A stretch of 64,000 nucleotides of DNA from Streptomyces buecherae (GCF_014295035.1 NZ_CP060404.1:2072501-2136500); one strand, 5' to 3'; shown: positions 28,092-39,900, numbered from the stretch's first letter. Numbers and translations: made by a program. Notes: generated from the sequence alone by a model not told the origin.

Positions 28092-29230
28092 TGAGTACAC
28101 CGCCATCCACGCCCGGAGCCTCGGGCTACCCGCCGGGCGCGGCCGGTCCGTACCCCGGGGCGCCCGCGGCAGGGGGCGCGGCCCCGAACACCTTCGGCGC
28201 CCCCGGCGCTTCGAGGGGCGCCGGGGCGCCCGGGCCCGCGCATGCGCCGGGAGGCGCTGGCGGCCCGGCCCCCACCGGCGCCGGGGTGGTCGGTGGGCAG
28301 GGCGGGCCGGCACCGGTCGGGCCCGGCCCGACGTCCGGGGCACCGTACGGTCACCCTGGCCCGGGCCCCCGCGCGACGCCCGCCCCCGCGCCCGCCGGGC
28401 CCGGCACGCTCCCCCTGGGCCAGCGCGTGCCCGCCGCCTCGCCACCGGGGCCCACCCCGCCGGCGCCCGCGCCAGCGGGGGGCGGCGCGCCTGGCGACGG
28501 GGCAACGCCCGGGGCACGGCGCGGCGTTCGGGCCAGGTTCGGCTTCGGGCTGATCGGCCCGCGCCGCGACCGACATGTGCTGCGGGCCAGTCAACTGTCG
28601 GCGCTGTCGCTGCCGATCGGCGATGACGGCGTGGTGGTCGGGGTCGACCAGCAGCAGCGCCCCGTCACACTCGCGCTCAGTCGCCCGGCCCCGTATGACG
28701 TCGTGCTCGTGGGCGGGTTGTGGACCGCGCAGGCCCTGGCGCTGCGGGCGGCGGGCACGGGCCTGCGGGTGGCCGTGGAGACGGGGCGCGCCCAGTCCTG
28801 GGGCCCGCTGGTGCAGGCCGCCGGTGGCGGCCACCCCTGCATGGTGACGCACGAGGTGGGCCGGGTGGCTCCGCAGGGGCCGTCGGTGCGCGGCCCTGTG
28901 CTGGTCGTGCGCGACTGCGGGATGCGCCCGCCACGGGGGCGGGTGACGTCGACGCCCTGGCAGTCGGTCCTGACGTTGCTGCCCTACGTCAGTCCGGTGG
29001 CCCCACGCCTGCTCGAGCATGCCGATCTGGTGGGTATTCAACGGGTTTCCCCTGATGAGGCCAGCGCGGTGGGCCGAGTGCTGGCGCTCCCGCAGGCGGA
29101 TGTGAACGCGCTGTCTTCGCTGCCCGACGAGGTAACTCTGTGGTGTACGCGGCGTTCACGGCAGTACGTCACGATACGGGCGACCGATATCGAAACGGCA
29201 CTCCTGGGCACTCCGCGCCGCGTGGACTGA
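28091..29230 (+). CDS. Type VII locus protein of unknown function
   Basis: A 379-residue protein. The first 150 or so residues are Pro/Gly/Ala-rich and probably disordered. The rest is a globular domain (about 155-375) with alternating strands and helices (PYDVVLVGGLWTAQALALRA, then GLRVAVETGRA). There is no membrane helix, no signal peptide and no complete P-loop. It is coupled to eccE by a one-base overlap and precedes the MinD-like gene. It could be a cytoplasmic adaptor, but no function can be assigned. Confidence 0.75.
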   Translation: MSTPPSTPGASGYPPGAAGPYPGAPAAGGAAPNTFGAPGASRGAGAPGPAHAPGGAGGPAPTGAGVVGGQGGPAPVGPGPTSGAPYGHPGPGPRATPAPAPAGPGTLPLGQRVPAASPPGPTPPAPAPAGGGAPGDGATPGARRGVRARFGFGLIGPRRDRHVLRASQLSALSLPIGDDGVVVGVDQQQRPVTLALSRPAPYDVVLVGGLWTAQALALRAAGTGLRVAVETGRAQSWGPLVQAAGGGHPCMVTHEVGRVAPQGPSVRGPVLVVRDCGMRPPRGRVTSTPWQSVLTLLPYVSPVAPRLLEHADLVGIQRVSPDEASAVGRVLALPQADVNALSSLPDEVTLWCTRRSRQYVTIRATDIETALLGTPRRVD

Positions 29231-29554
29231 CGCCCCTGGACGCCGGGTGCGCGCACCGGCGAGGCTGACGGGGCGCAGCCGGCCCGGGTGCTACGAGGCG
29301 CCGGGCCCGGATCGCACGGGGCGCGGGGGCCACGATCGCCGGACAAACACCGCCGGTTCCCCTCGCGTGAACCGAGGCCAGGGGGCGGGCCTGCCGTTGT
29401 TGCGCTCATGGTGATTAGTCTTGGTGCGGAGTGCGGAGAACCCGATTGAGGTGGCTCCGCGTCCCCATGGGGGTAAGCCGAGCGGTCGTGCGACGGGAAC
29501 GGTCGGCCCGCCGGAAACATTCGAGGGTGCTCGACCACACCAGCAGGAGGCATT
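29231..29554. other. Gap before the MinD-like gene
   Basis: 324 bases without a gene. A 7-bp G/C inverted repeat (29281-29287 with 29301-29307) may end the eccE transcript. The rest should hold the promoter of the MinD-like gene, whose ribosome binding site AGGAGG lies at its right end. Confidence 0.5.
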
Positions 29555-32500
29555 GTGAGCAGCGATCGGGACGAGATCCGCACGGGCGGAACCAACCCGG
29601 GCGAGGATCAGTCCGACGCGGACGCCGAGCACACGGGCGAGTTCACTATCGACTACACCCCGCCTGCCTGGTATACGCAGAACGCTGCCTCCTCTTCGCC
29701 TTCCTCTTCGTCGTCGCCTTCCTCGGCGTTCGCCTCGTCCACGCCGCCGCCTCCGCCGTCGAGTTCGGCTTCCGCCGCGTCGTGGCCGCCCATCCCGTCG
29801 GCGCCCGCGACGCCTCCGGCAGCCGGCGGTCACGACGCGGCCTCCGCCGCTGCCACTCCCCCGCCGCCCACCGGGAGCCCCGTGGCGGTGCCGGGTCTCC
29901 CCGCGCCGGACGCGTACCAGTCCTCGTGGGCACCGCCCGCGGTGACACCGAAGGTCGACGTGTCGGCGCCGCCGTCGGCGGATGAGGCGGCCTCAACCGG
30001 CGCGTCGGGTACGGGAGCCGCGTCCGGATCCGCTTCCACTTCGGATTCCGGTTCGGTTTCCGCTTCGCCTTCCGGCGCGGTGCTCGACAAGGAGGGCCCC
30101 GACGCGGGCGGCAGCGCGGCGCGCGATGCCACGGGCGCGGATGCGGAGGCGGACGCGACCGCGGATGGCGACGGAGCGGGTACCGACGCCGCGCAGTCGG
30201 GCGACGCGGATGCCGCGCCCGCGGGTGCCGCTGTGTCGTCCACCGACGCCCGCGGCGGCACACGGAGCGAGACGGACGGCGCGACCGATGCCGGTGCCGC
30301 GACGACCAGCGAGCCGGGCACGGGCGGGGGGCCCGCCGTGACGGAGCACGGCCAGAGCCCCTCCACCGTGCGCTTCTCCACCGCCTCGCTCCAGCGCGAC
30401 ATGGACGAGATCGCCGCCCGCGAGAACACCGATCGCGCGGACGGGCCCACGGCTGACGTACCGAACTCGCCCAGCGGGCAGGAGTCGTCCGCCGGCGCGC
30501 GGCCCGAAGCCGCCCTCGGCGCCGAACCCACGCCTGGCTCCGCCGCCAGCCCCGGGACCATGCGGTTCTCCACCGCGGCGATGCAGCGCGAGGCAGCGGA
30601 GCGCGGGGCGGGCGACAGCGCGGCTGCCGCGCCCGACGCCGCCGGGGCGGACGCCGCGCACCAGGCCGACGCCGGGGCGCCGGCCGACGCCGCGTCACCG
30701 AGCGTCCCGGCGCCCGCCACACCGTCGTACGCGCCCGACGCCCAGCCCGCGACGGCCTGGCCGCCGGCTGCCCCGCAGTCCGGCCTGCCGCCGCTGCCGC
30801 CGAACTTCGAGCGGGCCGCGCCCCCGCCCGCGGGTCAGTCCGGCCCCGCGGCACACGGCGCCGCCGGCCCCGCCGCGTCGCCGCCGCTGGGTACGCCGTG
30901 GGGCGCGGGCCAACCCGCTCCGCACGCGGGCGACGCCCCCGGGCAGGGGCCGGCCGCCTCGGACGGAGCCGCCGCATCGGGCGCGGCGCCCGCCGCCGCG
31001 CCGGTGCCGCAGCAGAGCGGGCCGTGGGCGCCGCCCACACCGCACGCACAACCCCAGCCCGGCCTCGCGCCGCCGCCCGGACAGCAGCACCAAGCCCCCA
31101 ACGCGGTGCCGCAGCAAGGCGGTTACGGCTACCCGCAGCAGGGCGGCGGCCCCGGCGCGGCAGCGCCGTTCCCCGGCGCCCAGCCGTCCGACGCCCAGCC
31201 CGCCGCCGGCGGCGGGCACGCACCGTCCGCGCAGCACACGCCAGGCGGCCCCGTCCACGACCCGAGGAGCGGCGCACCCGGCCAGGTGGCCGCCCCAGGC
31301 CCGCAGGCCGGCAGCGCTCCCGCGCCCGCGCAGGCGGCAGCCCACGGGCAACCCGGCCCCGCCGCCCCGTCCGGTTACGGCTACCCGCTGGCCGCCCCGG
31401 CTCCGGCCCAAGGCGCGGCGAGCGGCGCTGAGCAGCAGCAGGCGGCCCCGGCCGCCGCTCAACCGGGCGCGGCACCGGGCGGCTACGGCTTCCCGCAGTC
31501 CGGGGCGCCGGGCGCGGCCCCCGCGGCCGGCGGCCAGGGCGCCGTACCGCCGGGCGGGTACGGGTTCCCGCAGCCCGCCTCGCCCGCTCCCGGGCAGGGG
31601 CAGTCCGGCCAGCAGGCGCAGCACGGAGCGCCCGGCCCGTACGCGGGGCAGCAGGCGGCACCCGCGCCGGGGCACGGGGCCGCCGCGCAGCCGCACGGGG
31701 CCGGCCCCGTGGACCCGCGCTCCGGGGAGTGGCCGACCGCGCCGGCCGACCAACGCGCGCGCACGGGGCACGGGGCCGGCGCCCCGCTCGGCTACACCGC
31801 GGCCGTCGAGCTCTCCTCCGACCGTCTGCTGCGCGCCAAGCAGAAGCCCAAGAAGCAGGGCGGGGCGGCGTCGCGGTTCAAGTTGGGCGGCAAGAAAGAA
31901 GAGGCGGAGCGACAGCGGAAGCTGGAACTCATCCGTACGCCGGTGCTGTCCTGCTACCGGATCGCGGTCATCAGCCTCAAGGGCGGCGTCGGCAAGACCA
32001 CGACGACCACGGCGCTCGGCGCGACGCTCTCCACGGAGCGGCAGGACAAGGTCATCGCCATCGACGCCAACCCGGACGCCGGCACGCTCGGCCGCCGCGT
32101 CCGTCGCGAGACCGGGGCGACCATCCGCGACCTGGTCACGGCCATCCCGTACCTGAACAGCTACATGGACATCCGGCGGTTCACCTCACAGGCCCCGTCG
32201 GGTCTGGAGATTCTCGCCAACGACGTGGACCCGGCGGTCTCGACGACCTTCAACGACGAGGACTACCGCCGCGTCATCGACGTGCTCGGCAAGCAGTACC
32301 CGATCATCCTCACCGACTCCGGCACCGGCCTGCTCTACAGCGCCATGCGCGGCGTCCTCGACCTCGCGCACCAGCTCATCATCATCTCCACGCCGTCGGT
32401 CGACGGCGCGAGCAGCGCGAGCACCACGCTCGACTGGCTCTCCGCGCACGGCTACGCCGATCTCGTCTCGCGCAGCATCACCGTCATCTCCGGCGTCCGC

Positions 32501-33178
32501 GAGACCGGGAAAATGATCAAGGTCGAGGACATCGTGTCGCACTTCGAGACGCGCTGCCGCGGCGTGGTCGTGGTGCCGTTCGACGAGCACCTGGCGGCGG
32601 GCGCCGAGGTCGATCTGACGATGATGCGGCCCAAGACCCGTGAGGCGTACTTCAACCTGTCCGCGCTGGTCGCCGAGGACTTCACCCGGGCCCAGCAGGA
32701 ACAGGGCCTGTGGACGACGGACGGCAGCGCCGCCCAGCCCCCGCACGTGGCCCCGCCGATGCCGGGCACGCAGGGCGCTCACCCCGCCGCGGGGTACCCG
32801 GCGCAGCAGCAGGCGCCCGGCTACGGGCAGCAGCCCGGCGACCCGTACGGCCAGCCGCGGCAGGGCCCCGGCGGGGCGGCGTACCCGCAGCACCAGGGCT
32901 ACCCGCCGCAACCGGGCCCGCAGCAGGGACAGAGCTGGCAGCAGCAGCCCCCGCCGTCCCAGCCCGACCCGCAGGGGCAGGCCGGCCAGTACGGGGCGCA
33001 GCAGGCCGCCCAGCCCGCTCCACAGGGACAACAGCCGGGGCAGCCCGGGCAGGCTCCGTACGGGTACGGCTATCCCCTGCCCGGCCAACCCGGCGCGCAC
33101 CAGCAGGCGGGCCAGGACAACCAGCAGGGCGCCGGCCAGGGCGGCTGGCCCCAGCCACCGGCGCCACCGCAGCAGTAG
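29555..33178 (+). CDS. Long MinD/ParA-like ATPase with disordered arms (SCO5717-type)
   Basis: A 1,207-residue protein from GTG at 29555, behind AGGAGG. Residues 1-740 are low-complexity Ala/Pro/Gly/Gln with repeated GYG(Y/F)PQ blocks. Residues 770-1080 form a MinD/ParA-type ATPase with the deviant Walker A motif KGGVGKTT at 809-816 and the switch [12 protein letters not shown] Gln/Pro-rich tail of about 120 residues follows. Proteins of this kind accompany ESX loci in Streptomyces (SCO5717 in S. coelicolor, linked to growth) and resemble mycobacterial EspI. A role in energy sensing or polar placement of the secretion system is inferred. Confidence 0.88.
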   Translation: MSSDRDEIRTGGTNPGEDQSDADAEHTGEFTIDYTPPAWYTQNAASSSPSSSSSPSSAFASSTPPPPPSSSASAASWPPIPSAPATPPAAGGHDAASAAATPPPPTGSPVAVPGLPAPDAYQSSWAPPAVTPKVDVSAPPSADEAASTGASGTGAASGSASTSDSGSVSASPSGAVLDKEGPDAGGSAARDATGADAEADATADGDGAGTDAAQSGDADAAPAGAAVSSTDARGGTRSETDGATDAGAATTSEPGTGGGPAVTEHGQSPSTVRFSTASLQRDMDEIAARENTDRADGPTADVPNSPSGQESSAGARPEAALGAEPTPGSAASPGTMRFSTAAMQREAAERGAGDSAAAAPDAAGADAAHQADAGAPADAASPSVPAPATPSYAPDAQPATAWPPAAPQSGLPPLPPNFERAAPPPAGQSGPAAHGAAGPAASPPLGTPWGAGQPAPHAGDAPGQGPAASDGAAASGAAPAAAPVPQQSGPWAPPTPHAQPQPGLAPPPGQQHQAPNAVPQQGGYGYPQQGGGPGAAAPFPGAQPSDAQPAAGGGHAPSAQHTPGGPVHDPRSGAPGQVAAPGPQAGSAPAPAQAAAHGQPGPAAPSGYGYPLAAPAPAQGAASGAEQQQAAPAAAQPGAAPGGYGFPQSGAPGAAPAAGGQGAVPPGGYGFPQPASPAPGQGQSGQQAQHGAPGPYAGQQAAPAPGHGAAAQPHGAGPVDPRSGEWPTAPADQRARTGHGAGAPLGYTAAVELSSDRLLRAKQKPKKQGGAASRFKLGGKKEEAERQRKLELIRTPVLSCYRIAVISLKGGVGKTTTTTALGATLSTERQDKVIAIDANPDAGTLGRRVRRETGATIRDLVTAIPYLNSYMDIRRFTSQAPSGLEILANDVDPAVSTTFNDEDYRRVIDVLGKQYPIILTDSGTGLLYSAMRGVLDLAHQLIIISTPSVDGASSASTTLDWLSAHGYADLVSRSITVISGVRETGKMIKVEDIVSHFETRCRGVVVVPFDEHLAAGAEVDLTMMRPKTREAYFNLSALVAEDFTRAQQEQGLWTTDGSAAQPPHVAPPMPGTQGAHPAAGYPAQQQAPGYGQQPGDPYGQPRQGPGGAAYPQHQGYPPQPGPQQGQSWQQQPPPSQPDPQGQAGQYGAQQAAQPAPQGQQPGQPGQAPYGYGYPLPGQPGAHQQAGQDNQQGAGQGGWPQPPAPPQQ

Positions 33179-33361
33179 GCAGCGGGTCGTACGCGCCCGG
33201 TGCCGTTGCGCGCCGGGCGCCGGCGCCACGGAGCAGGCCGCGCGCTGGCTTGCACGCTCCGCCTCAGGCCGCGCGACCCTGCCGTCGTCGAGCGCCCCTC
33301 ACGCCGCCCCCGGGTCGGCGCTCCGTCCGGCTCCGGGCCGCTGACCGGGACGCTGTGCGAC

Positions 33362-34339
33362 TCAGGACCGCTGGGCGCCCTCGTGGGCGGCCACCAGTTC
33401 CCGGGCGCGCTGCACGTCGACGGCCATGCGCTCCAACAGCGCGTCGATGGTCGCGAACTTCTCCTGCCCCCGCAGGAAGGCGAGGAAGTCGACCTCCACG
33501 TGGAGCCCGTACAGGTCGAGCCCCACTCGGTCGATCGCGTACGCCTCCACCGTCCGCTCCGTGCCGTCGAACTGCGGGTTGGTGCCGACCGAGATGGCCG
33601 CCGGCATCGCCTCCCCGTTCGCCGTGAGCCAGCCGGCGTAGACGCCGTCGGCCGGGATGGCCGTGTGGGGCAGGGTCTCCAGGTTGGCGGTGGGATAGCC
33701 CAGCTCGCGCCCGCGCTGTGCGCCCCGTACGACGACGCCCTCCACCCGGTGTGGGCGGCCCAGCACCTCCATGGCGCCCGCCACGTCACCCTCGGCGACG
33801 AGCTTGCGGGTCAGCGTCGACGAGAACGGCTCGCCGCCCCCCGCCTCGCCCCGTTCGTAGAGGTCGACGATCTCGACCTCGTAGTCGTAGGTGCGGCCGA
33901 GTTCCTCGAGCGTCTCCACGTTGCCGGCGGCCTTGTGCCCGAAGCGGAAGTTCGGGCCCTCCACGACCACCTTCGCGCGCAACTTGTCCACGAGCACCTT
34001 CACCACGAACTCGCTCGGTGGGAGCTTCGAGAACTCCATCGTGAACGGCAGGATCAGCACCGCGTCCACCCCCAGCTCCGCCATCAGCTCGGCGCGCCGG
34101 TGGTGCGGAGCCAGCAGCGGTGGATGGCTGCCGGGGCGCACGACCTCGCTCGGGTGCGGGTCGAAGGTCACCACCACCGCGGGTACGCCGAGCTCGCGCG
34201 CCCGCGCCACGGCCCGACCAATGATCAACTGGTGCCCGCGGTGCACGCCGTCGTACGAGCCGATGGTGACCACGCTGCGTCCCCCAGACCCAAAGAATGC
34301 AGCCTCGGGGATGTCCTCCAAGCCACGCCAGCGTTGCAC
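33362..34339 (-). CDS. ribF: Bifunctional riboflavin kinase / FMN adenylyltransferase
   Basis: A 325-residue RibF that converts riboflavin to FMN and FAD. The N-terminal nucleotidyltransferase domain shows GSYDGVHRGHQ and the C-terminal flavokinase domain shows RELGYPTANLE. The start is GTG at 34339 (VQRWRGLEDIPE). It follows truB by a long gap containing heptamer array 5, and it is convergent with the MinD-like gene (183-base gap). Confidence 0.96.
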   Translation of the reverse strand: MQRWRGLEDIPEAAFFGSGGRSVVTIGSYDGVHRGHQLIIGRAVARARELGVPAVVVTFDPHPSEVVRPGSHPPLLAPHHRRAELMAELGVDAVLILPFTMEFSKLPPSEFVVKVLVDKLRAKVVVEGPNFRFGHKAAGNVETLEELGRTYDYEVEIVDLYERGEAGGGEPFSSTLTRKLVAEGDVAGAMEVLGRPHRVEGVVVRGAQRGRELGYPTANLETLPHTAIPADGVYAGWLTANGEAMPAAISVGTNPQFDGTERTVEAYAIDRVGLDLYGLHVEVDFLAFLRGQEKFATIDALLERMAVDVQRARELVAAHEGAQRS

Positions 34340-34474
34340 TGTGCCCGCTCCTCACCCGAACTCTTGTCTGTCCAATGACGCAGGTCTAAGACTGCCATGC
34401 CCACGTCCCGACCCCGCCATCACCCACCCGTCCCCGTACGCCCCGACCCCACCCCACTGCGGGCCCGGTCAGCG

Positions 34475-34669
34475 CCCCGTGCTCCGTGCTCCGTGCGCCG
34501 TGGCCCCATCTCGGATTCCGCCCCGTGCCCCGTGCCCCGTGCCCCGTGCTCCGTGCCCCGTGCGCCGTGGCCCCATCTCGGATCCCGCCCCATGCTCCGG
34601 GCCCCGTGCCCCGTGCCCCGTGCCCCGTGCCCCGTGCCCCCGGGCAGGATCGCCGCTCCGTGCTCCGTC
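34475..34669 (+). repeat. Heptamer array 5 (CCCCGTG) with an internal 67-bp duplication
   Basis: CCCCGTG and CTCCGTG units in three blocks in the 629-base truB-ribF gap. A non-heptamer spacer beginning CGCCGTGGCCCCATCTCGGA occurs twice, 67 bases apart (34496 and 34563). The third block has five CCCCGTG units (34602-34636). It is followed by the linker GGCAGGATCGCCGC at 34643-34656 and then two CTCCGT(G) units. The remainder of the gap has no gene. Confidence 0.9.
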
Positions 34670-34866
34670 CCGGCCTCCGCTCCACGCCTGCGCTCCGTGC
34701 CGCACCGCCAGCCCCTCGACCGGTGAGGGCGGGCGGAACCCACGCACGATGTCCTCGGCCACAGGGCCTCCGCACGGCGGCGCAGCGAAACAGGCGCGAA
34801 ACAGACACAGTGCGGCACGGACGACGTACCCGCGAACGGAACAGCTCCCGTCGGCGGGCAGCGCGA

Positions 34867-34902
34867 AGCCGCCGGCTCCGTCACGGGACGGGGCCGGCGG
34901 CT
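34867..34902 (-). terminator. 16-bp hairpin after truB
   Basis: Arms 34867-34882 and 34887-34902 pair over 16 bp with one G-T pair and a four-base loop. It begins about 65 bases after the truB stop and precedes array 5. Confidence 0.7.
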
Positions 34903-34968
34903 GGGTGCCTGGTGGCGGCGGCGTACGGCGGCACGGGGCCACCGCACGGCCTCGCGGCGGGGCGGCTG

Positions 34969-35871
34969 CTAGGCGAAGACCGCCAGGCTCTTGGCCTTGC
35001 CGTCCCGTTCCTCGATGAGCGCCAGGAATCGGCCGTTGGGGTCGAAGACCGCGACGGGGCCCTCGACGCCGAGCCCGGGGCCGTTGAGGCGGACGCCGTT
35101 GCCCAGGAGGCGGGCCTGTTCGGAGCTGACGTCCCAACGAGGGAAGGCCGCCGCCGCGGCCTCGGCGATCGGGAGCACCGTCAGCGACGCCTCGAGCTCC
35201 TCCAGGGAGTGCGCCCCGTCCAGGCCGTAGGGGCCGACCCGGGTGCGGCGTAGCGCGGTGAGATGGCCCCCGGTGCCGAGGTCGGTGCCCAGGTCGCGGG
35301 CGAGCGCGCGGATGTACGTGCCCGAGGAGCACACCACCGTGACGTCGAGGTCCACGACGGGCGCGCCGTCGGCGGCGACCGCCTCGCGCACCTCGTGCAC
35401 GTCGAAGGTCGAGACCGTGACGGGGCGGGCCGGGATCTCGAAGTCCTCGCCCTCCCGCACCCGCGAGTACGACCGCTTGCCGTCGATCTTGATGGCGCTG
35501 ACCTTGGACGGGACCTGCTGGATGTCGCCGGTCAGCTTGGCCACGCCGGCGTCGATGGCCGCCCGTTCCAGGCCGTCGACGCTGGCGGACGCGGTGATCT
35601 CGCCCTCGGCGTCGTCCGTGACGGTGCTCTGGCCGAGCCTGATCGTCGCCGCGTACTCCTTCTCGGTGAGCGCCAGGTGGCCGAGGAGGCGGGTCGCCTT
35701 CTCCACGCCGATGACCAGCACGCCGGTCGCCATCGGATCGAGCGTCCCGGCGTGTCCGACCCGGCGCGTCCCCGCGAAGCGGCGCAGCTTGGCCACGACG
35801 TCGTGCGAGGTGAAGCCGGCCGGCTTGTCCACGATCACCAGTCCGTCCGGACCGGTTCCCTTGCGCTTCAT
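34969..35871 (-). CDS. truB: tRNA pseudouridine(55) synthase
   Basis: A 300-residue TruB that makes pseudouridine 55 in the T-loop of tRNAs. It shows the catalytic Asp45 in [11 protein letters not shown], the opening motif [17 protein letters not shown] and the [20 protein letters not shown] motif near residue 180. Its ATG overlaps the rbfA stop (ATGA), so translation is coupled. The C-terminus has the short PUA-like tail typical of actinobacterial TruB. Confidence 0.97.
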   Translation of the reverse strand: MKRKGTGPDGLVIVDKPAGFTSHDVVAKLRRFAGTRRVGHAGTLDPMATGVLVIGVEKATRLLGHLALTEKEYAATIRLGQSTVTDDAEGEITASASVDGLERAAIDAGVAKLTGDIQQVPSKVSAIKIDGKRSYSRVREGEDFEIPARPVTVSTFDVHEVREAVAADGAPVVDLDVTVVCSSGTYIRALARDLGTDLGTGGHLTALRRTRVGPYGLDGAHSLEELEASLTVLPIAEAAAAAFPRWDVSSEQARLLGNGVRLNGPGLGVEGPVAVFDPNGRFLALIEERDGKAKSLAVFA

Positions 35872-36341
35872 GCCTGTGTGGTGCCCTCGCTGCCGGTCTC
35901 GGGCTCGGGGGCCTCGTCGTCCTCGTCCGGCTTGCGGTACGGGTCGGCGTCGCCGGCGTACGCGGCGCCCTCGGACGCTTCGCGTACCTGCGCGTCGGCT
36001 GCCTTCGCCTTGGCGAGCAGGTCGTCGATGGTGCGGGCGTTGTCGGGCAGCGCGTCCGGGACGAACGTCAGGGTGGGGGTGAAACGGACGCCGGTCTGGC
36101 GACCCACCTCGGAGCGCAGCACGCCCTTGGCGCTCTCCAGCGCCGCGGCCGACGCGGTCCGCTCCTCCTCGTCGCCGAAGACCGTGTAGAAGACAGTCGC
36201 CTCCCGCAGGTCACCGGTGACCCGGGTGTCCGTGATCGTCACGTAGCCCAGCCGCGGGTCCTTGATGCGTCGCTGCAGGGTCTCCGCGACCACGACCCGG
36301 ATGCGGTCAGCCAGCTTGCGTGCCCGCGCGGTGTCGGTCAT
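35868..36341 (-). CDS. rbfA: Ribosome-binding factor A
   Basis: A 157-residue RbfA, a KH-fold protein needed for late 30S maturation and cold adaptation. Visible marks are [41 protein letters not shown] and [11 protein letters not shown]. An acidic tail of about 25 residues follows the core. The start at 36341 has only a weak purine-rich ribosome binding site. It is coupled downstream to truB by a four-base overlap. Confidence 0.96.
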   Translation of the reverse strand: MTDTARARKLADRIRVVVAETLQRRIKDPRLGYVTITDTRVTGDLREATVFYTVFGDEEERTASAAALESAKGVLRSEVGRQTGVRFTPTLTFVPDALPDNARTIDDLLAKAKAADAQVREASEGAAYAGDADPYRKPDEDDEAPEPETGSEGTTQA

Positions 36342-36507
36342 GCGTCTTCTTCTCTCTTCTTCGGTTCACGTATCAAGTCGTCGGACGCGGCGCCGTGGCG
36401 CCCCGTGCCGTCGCGGCGCCCCGTCGCGGGCCCACCGCCAACCGCGGCCCCGCCCGCGGCCCGCCACGGGGTCGCGGAGAGGTCGGGCGGTGCCCCGTCG
36501 GTCACGG

Positions 36508-36801
36508 TCAGTCGTCGTCGCCGTGGTACCGCCGTCGGACTGACAGCAGCTCCACTTCGGGGCGAGCGGCGACCCAGCGTTCGCACCGGTCGAGCACGTC
36601 CGCGAGGTGCCCCGTGTCCCCGGAGACCGCCGCCAGGCCGATCTCGGCCCTGCGGTAGAGGTCCTGGTCGCCGACCTCCGCCACGCTCACCGCGTACTTG
36701 CGGTAGAGCTCGGCGACGATCGGTCGGACGACGGAGCGCTTCTCCTTCAACGACCGTACGTCGCCGAGGAGCAGATCGAAGGACAAGGTCCCTACATACA
36801 T
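36508..36801 (-). CDS. DUF503 (YlxP-like) protein
   Basis: A 97-residue DUF503 protein (MYVGTLSFDLLLGD, SLKEKRSVVRPIVAELYRKY, VAEVGDQDLYRRAEIG). The family is found between infB and rbfA in many bacteria and is probably linked to ribosome assembly; its biochemical role is unknown. The start at 36801 matches the family. An upstream extension to 36873 is not conserved in character. It follows the infB terminator-like hairpin. Confidence 0.93.
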   Translation of the reverse strand: MYVGTLSFDLLLGDVRSLKEKRSVVRPIVAELYRKYAVSVAEVGDQDLYRRAEIGLAAVSGDTGHLADVLDRCERWVAARPEVELLSVRRRYHGDDD

Positions 36802-36902
36802 GTCTGTCCGGTTAACCCGCCGGTCCGGGGTAGCTCCCCGCCACTGCTTGGCAGGGACACCAGAACCGTACACGCAACGGCCGAGGCCGATCGACGGGAT
36901 TT

Positions 36903-36934
36903 CCCCTCCGCCGCTGTCACCAGCGGCGGAGGGG
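36903..36934 (-). terminator. 14-bp perfect hairpin after infB
   Basis: Arms 36903-36916 and 36921-36934 pair perfectly over 14 bp around a four-base loop. It begins 41 bases after the infB stop and precedes the DUF503 gene. Confidence 0.75.
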
Positions 36935-36975
36935 GCCCGGCCGACCGGCCCCGGACCGTTACGGGTCAGACGAGA

Positions 36976-39900
36976 TCAGCCGCGCGGCTTCTCCCGCATC
37001 TCGTACGTCGCGATGACGTCGTCGACCTTGATGTCGTTGAAGTTGCCGAGGTTGATACCACCCTCGAACCCTTCGCGGATCTCGGTGACGTCGTCCTTGA
37101 AGCGGCGCAGGCCCTCGATGTTGAGGTTCTCCGCCACGACCTTGCCGTCGCGCAGCAGGCGTGCCTTGGTGTTGCGCTTGACCTCGCCCGACCGGATGAG
37201 GACACCGGCGATGTTGCCGAGCTTGGAGGAGCGGAAGACCTCGCGGATCTCCGCCGTACCCAGCTCGACCTCTTCGTACTCCGGCTTGAGCATGCCCTTG
37301 AGGGCCGCCTCGATCTCCTCGATCACCTGGTAGATGACCGAGTAGTACCGGACGTCGACACCCTCGCGCTCGGCCGCCGACGTGGCACGGCCCTCGGCCC
37401 GCACGTTGAAGCCGATGACGATGGCGTCGGAGCCCGCCGCCAGGTCGATGTCGGTCTCGGTGACCGCACCCACACCGCGGTGCAGGACGCGCAGGTCCAC
37501 CTCTTCGCCGACGTCGAGCTGGAGCAGCGAGGACTCCAGGGCCTCGACCGAACCGGACGCGTCGCCCTTGATGATGAGGTTGAGCTGCTGCACCTCGCCG
37601 GCCTTGAGCACCTTGTCCAGGTCCTCCAGGGAGACCCGGCGGGTGCGCTTGGCGAACGCGGCGTTGCGCTCGCGGGCCGCACGCTTCTCGGCGATCTGCC
37701 GAGCCGTCCGGTCCTCGTCGACAACCAGGAAGTTGTCGCCCGCGCCCGGCACGTTGGTCAGACCGAGCACCAGGACCGGGGTCGAGGGGCCGGCCTCTTC
37801 GAGCTGGGCGCCGGTGTCGTCGAGCATCGCCCGGACCCTGCCGTACGCGTCGCCCGCCACCATCGTGTCGCCGACCCGCAGCGTGCCGCGCTGGACCAGC
37901 ACGGTGGCCACGGCGCCACGGCCGCGGTCGAGGTGGGCCTCGATCGCGATGCCCTGCGCGTCCTGCTCCGCGTTGGCGCGCAGGTCGAGCGAGGCGTCGG
38001 CGGTGAGGACGACCGCCTCCAGGAGCTGGTCGATGTTCAGACCCTGGCGCGCGGAGATGTCGACGAACATGGTGTCGCCGCCGTACTCCTCGGCCACCAG
38101 ACCGAACTCGGTGAGCTGACCGCGCACCTTGGTCGGGTCGGCGCCCTCGACGTCGATCTTGTTCACCGCGACCACGATCGGCACGTCGGCCGCCTTGGCG
38201 TGGTTGAGCGCCTCGATCGTCTGCGGCATCACACCGTCGTTGGCGGCCACCACGAGGATCGCGATGTCCGTCGACTTCGCACCACGGGCACGCATGGCGG
38301 TGAACGCCTCGTGACCCGGGGTGTCGATGAAGGTGATCTTGCGCTCTTCGTTGTTGACCTCGGTCGAGACCTGGTACGCACCGATGTGCTGGGTGATGCC
38401 ACCGGCCTCGCCCGCGACCACGTTGGTCTTGCGGATCGCGTCGAGCAGTCGCGTCTTACCGTGGTCGACGTGACCCATGACGGTCACCACCGGCGGACGC
38501 GCGACGAGCATGTCCTCGCCGCCCTCGTTCTCGCCGAACTCGATGTCGAAGGACTCGAGCAGCTCGCGGTCCTCCTCCTCCGGGCTGACGATCTCGACGT
38601 TGTAGTTCATCTCGTCGGCGAGGAGCTGAAGCGTCTCGTCGGAGACCGACTGGGTCGCGGTGACCATCTCGCCGAGGTTGAGCATCACGGCGACGAGCGA
38701 CGCCGGGTTGGCGTTGATCTTCTCCGCGAAGTCGGTGAGCGAGGCGCCACGCGACAGGCGGACGGTCTGTCCGTTGCCGCGCGGCAGCATCACGCCGCCG
38801 ACCGACGGGGCCTGCATGGCCTCGTACTCCTGGCGCCGCTGCCGCTTCGACTTGCGACCACGACGCGCCGGACCGCCGGGACGACCGAACGCGCCCTGCG
38901 TGCCACCACGGCCACCCGGACCACCGGGACGACCACCGAAGCCGGGACGGCCACCGAAGCCGCCGCCGCCACCGCCACCACCGGGACGACCGGCGAAGCC
39001 ACCGCCGCCACCGGGACGACCAGCGCCACCGCCACCACCGGGACGACCGGCGAAACCGCCGCCGCCACCGGGACGACCAGCGCCACCGCCACCACCGGGG
39101 CGACCAGCGCCACCGGGGCCGCGACCGCCGCCACCGGGGCCCGGACGCGGACCCGCGGCCGGACGCTGCGGCATCATGCCGGGGTTCGGACGGTTACCGC
39201 CGGGGCCACCAGGGCCGCCACCGGGACGCGGGGCGCCGCCGGGGCCGCTCTGCGGACGGGGCATCCCGCCGGGGCTCGGACGGGCGCCGCTCGGACCGGG
39301 ACGCGGGCCGGCGTGACCGCCCTGACCGCCACCCTGCGGACGCGGACCACCCTGGCTCTGACCACCGGGACCGGGCCGCGGGCCGCCCGGACGGGGTGCC
39401 TGCGGGCGGGACATGCCGGTGCTGCCGCCGGAGGTGAAGGGGTTGTTACCCGGACGCGGGCCGGAGGGACGCCCGCCCGGACGGGGAGCGCCACCCTGGC
39501 CGCCGGGACGCGGCGCGCCGGAGCGCCCGCCGCCCTGCCCCTGGCCGCCGCCCTGACCGGGCGTGGTGGGACGGGCACTGGGACGCGGACCCGGCGTCGC
39601 GCCGGGCTTGGCGCCACTGGGCTTGGGCGACGCGGCCGGAGCCGCGGGGGGCGCGGTGAACTCGGGCTGCGCCGGCGCGGACGGCGCCGCCGGGGCGGGG
39701 CCGGGGCGCGGAGCCGAGGCCGGCGTCGGCGCCGGGCTCTTCGGGCCCGGAGTGGGGCGCGGACCCGGCGTGGGGGCCGCACCAGTGTTGCCCGCGGGAC
39801 CGCTCGACGCCGGCTTGGGGCCGGGAGCCGGGGCCTTCGGGGCAGCGGGACGGGCCGCCTGCGGAGACGGCGCAGACGGCTTGGCGGGCGACGCCTTGCG

